From: Gymnopus androsaceus JB14 | Lineage: Eukaryota > Basidiomycota > Agaricomycetes > Agaricales > Omphalotaceae | Direction of reading: 5' to 3' | Assembly: GCA_009733575.1 (NCBI GenBank) | Contig: ML769388.1 | Coordinates: 746,646 to 810,645 of the forward strand | DNA length: 64,000 nt | Position numbers and translations under genes: made by a program | The notes under the pieces: model-generated | What the model was told of the DNA's origin: nothing | The model's database searches: none | What the model saw: the letters and a program-made list of their open reading frames with translations, nothing else | Part shown: positions 22,187 through 33,699 of the stretch, piece after piece | Numbering within the stretch: the stretch's first letter is position 1 | Layout: the number at the start of each line of letters is the position of its first letter

Positions 22187-22797
22187 ATATATCCGTAGCA
22201 ATAAATTGTTGATAAATTGGTTCCGGGAATTGTTTGCCTTATAATCCACCTCTAGATCTCTCGGATTCTTCGCCAGCTACTTACAGGCTTACAGCTCGTC
22301 ACCTTGTCCTAATGTTACGATTGGTACCGCCAGAACACTGGTCTGCTAGGAACACCCAATAGCTATCATTGGACGGTGGATACCGTGATGTTGATTCTGG
22401 GTCCCTTATTTACCACTAGGTGCTTGGTTACATTTTCAGAATTGTAAATGCTACAGCAATTCATGTAATTACTGTCCTTTGCATCTGAAAGAACACCAGT
22501 TTAAGCAAGTTTAACCTGATTCGTCTCCTGAACCGAGTAATTAAATATACATCATCATGGCAACCTGAAAGCCGCGCGCTGATCTATCCCAACAATACGA
22601 CGGTCTTGGTTGTTCTCGTACATATCAAGGACCATTTTATTTTGGGTTCTGTCTGCCCTTTTCCCTCCTTCGCTGCCTTTGCTCTTCTGGTTTAATTCGC
22701 TGCAGGTCTGTGCCACTGTCAGCGCCAAGACGAGGCGGGTCTCTGTTCCCGCTTTTTGGACTGTTCTTCAACTTCTCATTCTTGTCTCTATCCAGGC
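22187..22797. other. Intergenic and 5' region of the ADAM gene
   Basis: No gene recognised. An open hydrophobic frame at 22610-22855 overlaps the signal-peptide exon of the next gene in another frame, and I read it as chance. Confidence 0.4.
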
Positions 22798-25700
22798 ATG
22801 CTATTTTCTTCTAAACTCTATGCGCTGGCCGTTCTCTTCTTGTTTTCGGTCGTAGATTCCACGTCTGGTGAGTTTTGGTAGTGTACATGTACCAGCACTT
22901 TGATTTTTAACAATTTGCTCAGCTTCTAGCAAACACGTTGGCAGGTTAAAGCGTGTGGCACATCCCTCTACTTTGTCTCTGGAAATCCTTCCTCGGAACC
23001 AGCATGCATCCGCGCGCTCCGTTCCATTAAGTTCTTACGACAAACGGCAACTACTTAATCCCCGCTCAAGCACTCTGCGCTACAGCGACTCCTTTCGCTT
23101 GGTTATATCCGCTTTTGACGACGTTTTCCACATCCATTTGCGCCCAAATGATCATCTCGTGCATCCGGCAGCAAAGATCACCTACCATGCTATCGACTCT
23201 GACGGACGTTCGTATGTCTCACATACAGAACCTCTCCTTCGTGAAAACGTTAAAGCTTATTGGGGCGAAGTTATTCACGAGGATCATTCAGCTGCTAGGC
23301 TTCGTGAGGATGCTGCTGGTGTCCTGCCACGCCCATCGTCGTCGCCTTCAGAGTTGGGCTGGGCACGCATCATGGTCCACCACCAGGGCGATGTAGATCA
23401 GGGAATTGCACCAGTATTCGAAGGCGCTTTCTCTTACAAGGGTATTGTCCATCATATAATGACCAAGGACAACTATTATCGCAACAAGCATCATCTTGAT
23501 CCCGAAATAACCTCTATAGCTGATGTCGATACAAACCTTGTAGTTTGGCGAGACTCTGACCTTACGCCACATGAGGAGGAGCATTCAGCTATTTGTGGGC
23601 ACGACCACCTTCCTTTCAACACCGACCCGGCCTTGAATCCCGTGTTGCAGAAGCCTTTCATTTCAGAACAGTCGATTTCTCTTGGTCCTCTTGGCAACTT
23701 TTCCTTTTCTCGGCGAGATGATGTAGCTGGAAGCGGCTCTTCTTCGTCTACGTACGTCGAGGGCCGTTAATCTGAGCAATATCTGACTCTCCTTTTACAG
23801 CTTCGAGAGTAGTATAGGCAATAGTGCTGGCTGTCCAACCACACAGAAATTGGTTAGTTATCCTTAACTTCCCTCTATTCGCTACCAACACAAAAAATAG
23901 CTGTATATGGGTGTAGCTGCGGATTGTCAATACGTTTCCGCCTATGATGGAGCTCAGAATGCAACAACCCAAATCCTTATGGACTGGAACGCAGCCAGTG
24001 CATTGTACAAGGTGCGCGATACTTTTCATCGTTGAACTCGGGCATTAATCAAGATATATAGAGCACCTTCAATGTCAGCCTCGGAATCGTGGAAGTTCAG
24101 GTTCAGAACGCAACGTACGCGTTCACCGTTTTCTAGGTACTTTTTGAACTCAACTTTTGTTTCAGATGTCCTACTACTCCCGATCCAACGGTCCCGTGGA
24201 ATGTCGACTGTAATAGCAATGTCGATTTGGGTGACCGGCTTTCTCTTTTTTCCGAATGGCGAGGACAAAGGGAAAATGACAGCATCGGCCTCTGGCATCT
24301 AATGTGTGTTAGATAGGCTCATCTTCGAACTAATTCTAATTGGCTTAAAGGAGTGGATGTCCCACTGGAACCGAAGTCGGTATAGCGTGGCTGGGTACTT
24401 TGTTCGTATTTTTCCATGCTCGTCGGATATGCTTTCAAGCTAAACATATCTACAGATGTCAAACATCTTCCTCTGGTACTACTGGGTCAATTTCCTCCGG
24501 AACGGGCGTGACGACTAACGGCCTATCGGAGTGGCAAGTGGTCTCACACGAGGTTTGTGCTTCATTTTTGTTAGTCAACTACTTAACTATAAAACGGTAT
24601 ATCAGATTGGACATAATTTCGGGGCGATTGTGCGTTGCTTTCCATATAATATTTGACCAGTCTACTCATTATCTATGTTCAGCACGACTGTACGGATGGC
24701 TGCAACTCAAGCACTGTGTGTTGTCCTTTGAGTTCATCGACTTGCGATGCCAATTCGCAGTTCATCATGAACCCGATATCTGCCGTTGGTCCTCTTGCTG
24801 TTTGATATGATGAGGTCACTGACATCTCCTCAGTCCAGCGAGAAGACTTTTAGTCCTTGCACTCTTGGCAACATCTGTGAGTTGTGATCGTTAGAATGTG
24901 TTTTCAAATCCTCAGCGTACTTTGTAGGTTCTCTAATGAGTGGAACCGGCTCCGGCTCCAGCGGCCAGACAAATGCTTCGTGTCTGGTTGATGCCTCTTC
25001 CAACACCCGCACCCTTCTTTCCCTGCAAATGTGTGGAAATGGAATCGTTGAAGAAGGGGAAGAATGTACGTCCATTTATTCATTTCTAGAAAAGTTCAAT
25101 CGTTCATACATCTTCGTAGGCGATCCTGGTTCCGATGTAACATCCCCGTGCTGTGATTCAGCGACATGCAAGTTCACAAGCGGCGCGCAGTGTGACCCAT
25201 TCTCCAGCGCGTGCTGCACTTCCCAAGTAAGCTGTAGCCTTCTTGCATTACTGAGCTTCCAGTTTCTTACCCCTTCCACAGTGTAGCTTCGCTCCTTCTA
25301 CGGAGGTTTGCAGAACTTCCAAGAATGTTACCTGTGATCCAACTGAATATTGTACCGGAACTTCGTCGACTTGTCCTACTGATATTGTTGCGCCCAACGG
25401 CAAATCGTGTGGTTCTAATGGTTTAGCTTGTGCCTCTGGCCAATGCACTTCTCTCTCGCTACAATGTCAAACCGTCGGCTCTAGTATGGGACTCACTACT
25501 GGTTGCACAAATCATGCGAATACCTGCCAGATTACCTGCCAGGACCCTACCAATTCCAATTCATGTATTCAACTCGCATCGCTGTTGGTTGACGGATCTC
25601 CTTGTGGTACATAGAGTTTTCTCTTCTCTTGAGCCAGAACGATCTCACTCTTTCACGAAGGTTATGGTGGTACTTGCTCGTCAGGAGTTTGCCAAGCGGG

Positions 25701-26201
25701 TAGCCTGCTCGCTATCGTCAAGGTAATTCTACTAAATGTAGCTATATTCTTTTCTTTGCATTGACTGTATCCAAACAGGCATGGTATGCAGCCAATAAGC
25801 AAATCGCTATTCCAGTCACTGTTGTTGGTGGAATCGTGATACTTATACTTATATATGTCATGATTTCCGGTAAGGATATTATTTTCATCGACCATAAAAC
25901 TCGTATTGACACTTTCGTTTAAATAGCTTGCAGACGTTGCTATATTCGCCGAAAACTTCGAAATTCACCTACTCCGCCTACTGCCCACCACCAAAGGCTC
26001 GATAGTAATGAACTGTGAGTTGCTCCCATTCATTTCACTGTATTTCCTAACATTCAGCATTTTTCTACTAGGCCACCAACTATTCCGGTATTACGCCCGC
26101 CTCCAGTTGCTCCTAGCTGGCAACCTATGAGCCAAACGTCTTCGGGAAAGCGTTCAAGATGGGTAGATGAATCAACGTACAACGGAGCTGGACCATCGTA
26201 G
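22798..26201 (+). CDS. ADAM-type membrane metalloprotease (M12B, disintegrin-like)
   Basis: A zinc endopeptidase anchored in the plasma membrane or secretory pathway; fungal ADAMs have no well-defined substrates. The ATG at 22798 gives the signal peptide [21 protein letters not shown] prodomain follows ([21 protein letters not shown]). The catalytic domain includes [18 protein letters not shown] and [17 protein letters not shown], then HE / IGHNFGAI / HDC, the complete HExxHxxGxxHD zinc site built from three exons. A Met-turn (FIMNPIS) comes next. The disintegrin-like region begins [15 protein letters not shown] and contains many Cys. A single transmembrane helix ([19 protein letters not shown]) precedes a short basic and Pro-rich cytoplasmic tail ending at 26201. 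Several exons are under 60 nt. Confidence 0.92.
24606..24629 (+). other. 24-nt exon carrying the core of the ADAM zinc site
   Basis: ATTGGACATAATTTCGGGGC plus GATT encodes IGHNFGAI. It is bounded by an AG at 24604-24605 and a GT at 24630-24631. The upstream exon ends in HE (24552) and the downstream exon begins HDC (24683), so all three are needed for the zinc motif. Confidence 0.85.
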
Positions 26202-26509
26202 GACGTATCAAGCTGAAGTACATAGTACATTTAACTTGCATTTAACGCAGAATATTTAGTCCTGTCTCACTCACTATACTACTGTTATTTTTCTACTAGT
26301 TCGAATGGATCTGATTTGCTTGGACTATCCATTTTCGTGAAGGATATTATCAGAACTAGGTTAGGTACACCAAAGTGCCATTCGCAGCATACAAGCGATC
26401 AATTATAATTACAAGCCCAGCTACAAGGAGGAAAATAATTAATAGGAACCAAAGTAATGAAGGTGCGCATACGATGTACAAAAAAGGAGGGCATGGTATT
26501 ATAATTTAT
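26202..26509. terminator. Shared 3' region of convergent ADAM and pepsin-like genes
   Basis: This 308-bp AT-rich space separates the two stop codons. It must hold both polyadenylation signals. No feature beyond A/T-rich tracts (about 26395-26450) can be named. Confidence 0.4.
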
Positions 26510-28433
26510 TCACTGAACCCTGTGTGTTGCAATGGTCGTTTGCGACTTTTCGTGACGGATAGACCTACGCCGCGGAGTGGCTTGGCTTGCATGATATGGT
26601 GGTGGTGTTTCTGCATACGAAGATAACGTGGGCGTATAGTTGGCTCGCATTGGGGTGTACACCGAAGAGGGAAGGGCGATCATCACTTCTTGACCTTCGT
26701 CATTCGGTGAAAGAAGTCCGAATTCGTCACGATTAAAAGGTGGGCTTGGGGTTGACAAGTCTACCGCTCTCTGACCCTCATACAGCAAGGCTTGGTGACT
26801 CGGTGTAGATGGACTCGGGGGTGTAATGAAAGGGGTAGGGATTTCTGTCTCCTCTCGACGCTTCTTGTATCGACGGTAGAGCAAAAGTGACCCTAGACCG
26901 AGCATTATGGCGAATGCAACCGATCCTACGACGATGCCGGCCACTGCGCCCCCAGAAATTTTCTTTGAAGATTTTCTCTGGGCGAAGCCAACGCTGCCTT
27001 GTGAAGATCCAGAAATCGAGAAAATACTGTGCTCCGAAGAGAAGATGAGACTTGCTATCGTTGATGATAATAAGCACAGTCACTTACATGTACAAAAGCG
27101 AGATGAAGCTGGAACCAAGTAAGTAGTCTTCTGCTGCTGGGTCGGCCCATTCTTCGATTGCACCCAAACAAAGGTCTCCACTTTGTATGACAAGTGTAGT
27201 CTCGTCGACCGGAATAGGAAACGAGTCAAAAGTGAGCGTTAGACTCATTTCCGTGTCACAGGGTATAGCCCATTTGTTGGTGGTGGCGGTCGTAAGAGAA
27301 GAAAGGCGTGATGCTCCATCGATTCCACCATCTGTGCATATATGAAGTGAATATCAAGCTAGGACTTTCCGAGCAAAGACTGACTGACATATTGATCCAG
27401 TTACGGACTGAGGAAAGACTATAGCAGAATCAAAAGGATCCACTGTTGTTATCAAGTCTCCACTCCGCGAGATAGTTGTATTACCACCGTTCGTGAAGGA
27501 CAGCGAGTCCATGGTAATAAACCAATCAGACTGCAGAGACGTAGAATTGAAATCTGAAATAGGCTTCCAGACAACATCGCCTTCGTAAGCCGCAGGGTCC
27601 GGCGATTGCCAATGGAGAACGCCACCGTCTGTGGATTCGGGGAATGGGGGGTTGAGCATCATTCCATAGGTGAAACTGGTTTGTCCAGGATTCCGAGATA
27701 ACCAGCCACTGAAGATGGTCGCGGAGAAATCACCATTACGACCTGCAGAGAATCAGATATCGAAAACTGCATTCTTTTACTTTCCAGCCTACCATTCGTC
27801 CCAAGACCAAAAACACCGGAAATTCCTGGCGAGAAGAGGCTTGAGGATGTGTTGGCCATGATCACTAATGAGTTGGAAGCAATCAGGATATATAGAACTG
27901 AAGTGACAAGCCGGCATATTTACAAGTTTGATTGGGATATAACCATGCTGATCCATTCGATTCGCGAGCTTGACAATTCTCGTCTATCAAGCCTCCGCTG
28001 GCATTAGTTCCTAGCAAGGATACGCTTTGGACACTAGGAAGTTCTTTCACAGTGGTGGATTCGCTCGCGTTGTAGCTGAAATTTTGTGGTCAAGTTTGCG
28101 AAGTCGTGTCGAGGAAATGCTTACCTCGAAACCCCATTGCAATCGTTGCATCCTACTCCTGCTACCACACTATATCCCGTACTGGTTGTGACAACAAAGC
28201 TGAATGATTGCTCGGTAGCACCAGGAGACTGTTCACCATTAAGTATACGCGAACAAAAAAAACTAGTGCGAAAATACCATGTCCACAGCAACCGAATAGC
28301 GTTGATTACTGTCTAGAGTGAGCGGTATGACCAAGGTCTCCAGTGAAGAATCCACATCGCGTTTGTCAAGTTGTGCAGTCACTGATATGACGAGAAAGAC
28401 GATTAAATTGCAACAGGCAAGACCATAATGCAT
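26510..28433 (-). CDS. Membrane-anchored pepsin-like (A1-fold) protein lacking clear catalytic Asp motifs
   Basis: The ATG at 28433 starts a signal peptide (MHYGLACCNLIVFLVISVTA). The body follows the A1 aspartic-protease layout: TSTGYSVVAGVGCNDC, SYNASESTT, GVFGLGTN, DGGVLHWQSPDPAAYEGDVV, WFITMDSLSF and YLLGSSFISLLYI. Where the family has DTGS, this protein has TTSTG; where the second DTG(T/S) is expected it has VDPFDSAIVFP. A transmembrane helix (GIVVGSVAFAIMLGLGSLLL) and a basic start to a Ser/Pro-rich cytoplasmic tail end at 26510. The sequence therefore predicts a folded, surface-anchored but probably inactive protease. It converges on the ADAM gene. The fold call is good; loss of activity is inference. 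Confidence 0.75.
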
Positions 28434-28920
28434 AGTGGATGTAGGATAAGACAGAGAAGGGGAATCAAGACTCTTTACGGCTGGGCAAGTTATAATGTTT
28501 TAGGTTAAATTGCAGTTTAGGTTCGTGTTTCAACTTCATTCATACTCCAAGGAAATGTTAGAAGGGGCTGTAATGTGCAAAGTGCAACCAATACAGATCT
28601 AAGAAAGATGGGGTTAAGGTATAGTTAAAGAGTAAATATCACTGATCATACCTGCTGATCATGATTAAAGATGAGAGAAGTAGTTAGGATGGTTTACTGT
28701 AGCCGTACAGTTAAACCACAACATATCCTGGAATGATTTGCCCAAGAGGATTTGCTCAAGAACTGGACTGGGATCCATAAGGCATGACCGAATCAATAAG
28801 TTCGAACTTGGACGTGAAACAGGGCAAGATCGTATTTTGCTGTGTTGACTTCGGACCGAGAGACCTTGGCATTCGCCTCTGAAGCGTTAAATGTGGAAAT
28901 TATTATATTCGGTGGGATTA
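28434..28920. other. Intergenic, nothing recognised
   Basis: The 5' flank of the pepsin-like gene and 3' flank of ClpP. No ORF or repeat of note was seen. Confidence 0.4.
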
Positions 28921-30103
28921 CTATGTTGAACTATCAGATGTAGATTTAGGACTCTTATCTAGAATCGCATCCACAATGCCAAAATCTATAGCTTGTTGAG
29001 CTGTGAAGGGGATGAGAAAAACGAATACACCGATATAGTATAGGAACACACCGGTCATGAAGTAGTCGCGCTCCAAGGCAGTTTCTAATAAGATTAGACC
29101 TCACGAATCTGCTAGTGAAATCGGGACTTACGGAAACGCTTTAAGCCATCAGCTACATCCTCTTCAGCTTTTCCACAATGCTTTTGGTAAATACCGGTTA
29201 ATAGGTGACGAATACGCAAGAGCTCAGCGGCCTGGAACATGTCAGAAAAGTCGAGGGAGAGAATATACAACACCAACATGGAGAGCTATGTCGCTTTGTT
29301 GTCTAAATTTAAGGACGATAAAGTCAAATATTGAAAGAGGCAGCTCGGGAGAAATACACACCCAGAAGCTCCACCCGAAGGCTCTACAAACAGATACTAT
29401 AAGGTCAAATAAAGTGTGAAAGCGAGAATGCGTACGATGTATCATAATAGTGGCATTAGGCAGACAATGTCGTTTACCCTTTTCGCCTGCAGCCAACAGG
29501 AGAGAGCCCATACTTGCGGCCTGACCAATACAGTAAGTGTGAATGGGAGCTGAAACATACTAATGAAATCCCGGATTAGAGTATCGCCGCAGATCTCATG
29601 AGTATGGTGCCAACCTGCATCTGACGAATTTGTAAACACCGCAGATACAGCTGAGGGGAGCTAACGTACTGTATCGTATATAGCGAGACCAGCCGTTACA
29701 CTACCGCCAGGAGAATTAATATATAGATGGATAGGTTTTGTAGTGTCCTCTGCTTCTAGAAAGAGTAATTGGGCGACAGTGAGTGTTGAATCATTGTCGT
29801 GTATCTGAAATGGTAAATATAAGAGAACTGGATAAGAATATACAAGACTCACTGGACCGTAGAGCATTATAACCCTTTCACGTAGTAGACGCGAAAATAT
29901 ATCATAAGAACGTTCTCCTCTGCCCTACTAAAGACATAAGGACCAGTGAATGATAAGCTTGAGGAACCACTGACAGTTTGCTCAATGACGATTGGAACGA
30001 GCCCAGAACCTGCCGGAGAAGACCATTGACCTGCTAATGGATGATAGCGTCGAGATATAGGTCCTACACGACGTTGCAAGGCTGAAAAAGCCGAACGTAA
30101 CAT
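28921..30103 (-). CDS. CLPP: Mitochondrial ATP-dependent Clp protease proteolytic subunit
   Basis: A serine protease that forms double heptamer rings in the mitochondrial matrix and degrades proteins fed by ClpX. The ATG at 30103 begins an Arg-rich presequence ([20 protein letters not shown]). The mature part shows [51 protein letters not shown] with the catalytic Ser, and the catalytic-His region IMIH / QPSGGASG / QQSDIALH / [31 protein letters not shown] with the catalytic Asp (ERDYF) completes the domain. Two consecutive exons are only 22 nt (29362-29383) and 25 nt (29278-29302); the conserved HQPSGGASGQ sequence supports them. ClpP is absent from the model yeasts but present in many basidiomycetes. 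It diverges from BRL1. Confidence 0.93.
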
Positions 30104-30143
30104 GACCGTTGAAAGAGAAAAGCACACCCTCGCGTGACCTGGT
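30104..30143. promoter_or_regulatory. Very short divergent promoter of CLPP and BRL1
   Basis: Only 40 bp separate the CLPP start from the first possible BRL1 ATG (73 bp to a second in-frame ATG at 30177). Promoter elements must overlap one or both transcripts. Confidence 0.6.
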
Positions 30144-31612
30144 ATGACGCGTCACACACCTTTACCTTCAACCGCGATGAACTCGAGAATTTTTCATTCT
30201 CCTCGCTCTACCGAAGCTCCTATGGACTTTCAGTTTACCTCTAGGCCTAACACGACGCCTGCGTGGAAGATGGATGATGAGGCCAATCCTAGTACACCAC
30301 GAAAAAGTTGGTTCGGTTTTCGTGCTCTTTTTCTACATATCCATCTAATCTCTCATAGGAACTCATGATGATATGAAGCCCTCTACTCCAACAAGCTCAT
30401 CTTCTTTTGGTTTTGGTGCAAATCGAAATATCCCTTTTATATTCGCAACTCCGTCTCGACAAACGATGGAACCATATCTATGGGCCCCACCTCCGAGTGC
30501 TTCTCCTGCCACTGTATTTCCTCCGCCATCCTTGGACGAGCCCAAGGACATTGACATGTCAGAAGTCAGTCCGCCCAAACCAGAAGAGCCAAAAGACACA
30601 ATGCCCGACAATGACCGAGCTGTGGCTACAGGCGCATTACGAAGAGTGTATAGAGCTCGCCACAAGACTCCCCGCGGAAGGAGAACTGTCCAGGCTCGTA
30701 ATAGAGGGTCAGAGACCGACGATGACGATGAAGCTACCGATGAAGAACTGGATCTGATGAACCAAAATACATCCAACCATTATACTCTGAATATGTCTTC
30801 AGCTCCGTCTCGTTCTGATATGCCTTATATCTTATTAGGGTAGGTTCATCTATTTGACGTGTTTCCATACTAACTATTCGGCTAGTTATTTACAGTTCTT
30901 CTTCAACCTGTCCTTGATCTTGGTCTTCCTCTACCTCCTATTGCTATTTATCCTTACGGTACAGCGCGATGTAGAGCATCGGATATCGGAATACTCAATG
31001 GGTACGTACGGCAATTTGGTCGTAACAGCTGTAAGGCTGATGTCAAATGTAGATAGCATGCAGGAAATCGCAAGATGTGCACTTCAGTACCGGAACAACT
31101 ATTGCGATAACCCCGCTATGCTGGCACCAGCTCTTGTCCATCAGTGTGGCGACTGGGAGCTGTGTATGAACCGGGATCCTACCAAGATTGGACGAGCTCG
31201 CATCGGAGCCGAACTTATAGCAGAGGTCGTGAATGGATTCGTTGAGCCCATAAGCTGGAAAACCCTCGTAAGCTGGCTTTTTAGCTTCATTCTTTTCTGA
31301 TCTGATTGGCTTTGAATCTAGGCCTTCACATTGACTTCGCTGTCTTTCTTAACCGTGTTCATCAACACTCTTATATCTCTTTACCGCTCCCGACATCGCC
31401 CTTCCCCTGAGGCACATCAAGCTCAGCCTCCCCCACATTTTCCTGTTTTGAACAACACCCCGTATAGTACGCATCAATACGGAGGTTACTCTCCTGCGCC
31501 CACTCCGGCTTGGGGCCGAAATTGGAGAGGGAACGACAACGATGATGTAGATCGGACACCGAGTACGAGACGCAGGAGGCTGGAAAGCGGAGTTTCTGTC
31601 AAGGTTAAATAG
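30144..31612 (+). CDS. BRL1: Brl1/Brr6-type nuclear envelope protein
   Basis: An integral nuclear envelope or ER membrane protein needed for nuclear pore assembly and membrane homeostasis. The N-terminal half is Ser/Pro-rich and disordered, with an acidic run (ETDDDDEATDEE). The conserved domain has a first transmembrane helix (YLQFFFNLSLILVFLYLLLL), then QRDVEHRISEYS, and a lumenal loop with four Cys: CALQYRNNYC and HQCGDWELCMNRDP, predicted to form disulfides. RARIGAELIAEVVNGFVEPI leads into the second helix (TSLSFLTVFINTLISLY). Small introns interrupt at about 30330, 30840, 31000 and 31268. The start is uncertain between 30144 and the in-frame ATG at 30177. Confidence 0.9.
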
Positions 31613-33345
31613 GTTCCGAGGTCCCAGGCATATGTTTTGTTCTCCCATGTCACTGCACATCTTACATCCCTAATCTTAGTCTATTGATTTTCGGTTCTTG
31701 GAAATTGTTGATCACTCATGATGGTGCAGGATCGTTTCAATGTGCCTGTTCGCAGATATGAACTCGTGTCAATATGCACATTGTATTGTGAGTTTATAGT
31801 TTACAGTGGCGCATTTAATCCATTTGGTCTCCACAGTTGAAGTTTTACAGTGCCGATAATCAAGCCCCCAGTCCCATTGTAGGGTCGTTGCGTCTGGAAC
31901 ACCACATCGTTCAATGCATATACATTTTATTTAAATGAGAAGATCGGGTTTTGCGTTCGCTAACTTCCGGCGGCCATCTTCAACTCCATCCCTGACCTCG
32001 GTCTTTTTACTATGTTCTCAAGAGTGAGGGAGCACAACGGGTGGACACGGAATCCTTGGTCCATTTAACTCAACTTATGATAAGAGAAGCTGTTATAGAG
32101 TTTAGACGCATACACTTGCAATAGCAAGTCAGAGGCTCAGCTGCTCAGGTTTCAATAATTAGTTCATCACTGTTCATTGATATGTATGTATATCATATGG
32201 AAATTGTTTATCTCCTTCCACATCTCGAATTGATCAAGATCTCTATACATAGGACCCTGAGATAAGTTCCAAGCCCGTCCACATCGATGTAACGCCACGG
32301 CCTCTTATGACGTGCCTTGCTAACGCCCTTCGCGACGCAGCTCACCTACTTTCGTAAGCTTTTGTTTCCTTTCTGGCCTTCATGATTCTGCCGTTCATTT
32401 CCCTGAACATCTTCTTCGGAGATGTCCATGCTTCGAATCTGATTTGCTTCCCATCGTGTTATACGCTTTCATCGAGAACTTAATTCAATTCTTACTTACC
32501 ATAATGCACAGTAACCACACGAATTTCGGCGTTTGGGGTGCGAGAAGAGGACCTACTAATTAACTGACGGGAGCAAGAAGATGCTGGCACTTCCTGTAAT
32601 GCAGCGTTCAACATCCGTCTATCAGGATCATAAGCCCATTCAATGGACAATCACACGACATTGCATCCCTTTCATGGGGCAAGGTGAAGTTCTACGTAAC
32701 GGGATTGGTGGTGGCCGCTTCGCTTCCATCTTGCTGTACAAATAAGAATAAGCAAGTAAGTTTGCTGTTGATATCGATAAATTATCGGAGCATATTCGAT
32801 TGGCGGGTCCAAACGTCTACGTTTACGGATAAGTATGTCTTCTACATAGCGAGCGAAATGAACATGCAGCATGCTTGACGAGGCTACTATAAAAGGCAAA
32901 AAAAGTCTGCTCAGTTTGACAGATGAGCCAAGGCACAACCGCTCCGCGGTTCAACGGAACTCAATAAGTAACTAGGAATCCATCGAGCACTCTTTCAAAG
33001 ACACCTGATGAAGTGCTGATAAAGGGAAACAACTTGAATGAATTCGAAGCTTTTCGAACAGAAAGAACTCTATACATTTCTCGCTGTGCTTGTCTGCAGA
33101 CCGTAATTGAATCCGATATAGATAAATATATCGGGCGCTGCTGATCGCTGATTTTGGACCGGAGCTGTTGAGACATGGATTGGATGACAATTAGATGGGA
33201 AGACGATGATCAAACAACATGAATGAATATGAGCTTATGGAGGCGGTAAAGATTACAACAGAGCAGAGAAAAAGAACTAACAGAGGTTAAACAGCCCTCT
33301 GACCCCAGAGAATAACAAATTGGAATGCAAGTACGGAAAACACTA
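31613..33345. other. 1.7-kb region without a recognisable gene
   Basis: Only short open frames occur, none with a recognisable domain, and codon-like patterns are weak. A small non-coding RNA or short peptide gene cannot be excluded. Confidence 0.45.
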
Positions 33346-33699
33346 TCATTTACCCCCGCCGGCAGCAGCAGCAGCTTTCTCTTCCTCTTTTTTCTAAGGA
33401 GCTGTGAGTTGGATGAACAGGGGCAGTGGGAGGAAAACTTGGCACCTTTTGTTTCGCACGTAAAATCTCTGCATCACTACAGGGCAAGTAGAGTGAGTAT
33501 TTCGGAAAGAATGACAAGAAACGACGACTTACGCCTCTTTGCGCTTGGCTAAAGAGCTTGCACTTTCTTTAGGTTTCTTTGCATTAGCAGCGGCCTTTTT
33601 CTGGGCTTTGAGACGGTCTTGATCACGCTGGTTGCCGCCTGTGAAGAGATTTGAGCAATGGATCGAGGTTGGAAATATGGAAAAGTGCTCACGCGTCAT
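33346..33699 (-). CDS. SERF/4F5-type small basic protein
   Basis: About 63 residues encoded by four short exons. The ATG at 33699 gives MTR, then, after an intron, GNQRDQDRLKAQKKAAANAK, the signature of the 4F5/SERF family (MTRGNQRxxDRxK). KPKESASSLAKRKEADAEIL and RAKQK follow, and the last exon KKEEEKAAAAAGGGK ends at 33346. Proteins of this family bind nucleic acids and influence protein aggregation; the yeast member has ribosome or RNA links. The family match is strong at the N-terminus, and the last splice site is my reading. Confidence 0.82.

Noticed and set aside
22610..22855. A hydrophobic open frame that looks like a small membrane protein
   Set aside because: It overlaps the signal-peptide exon of the ADAM gene in another frame and has no family resemblance.
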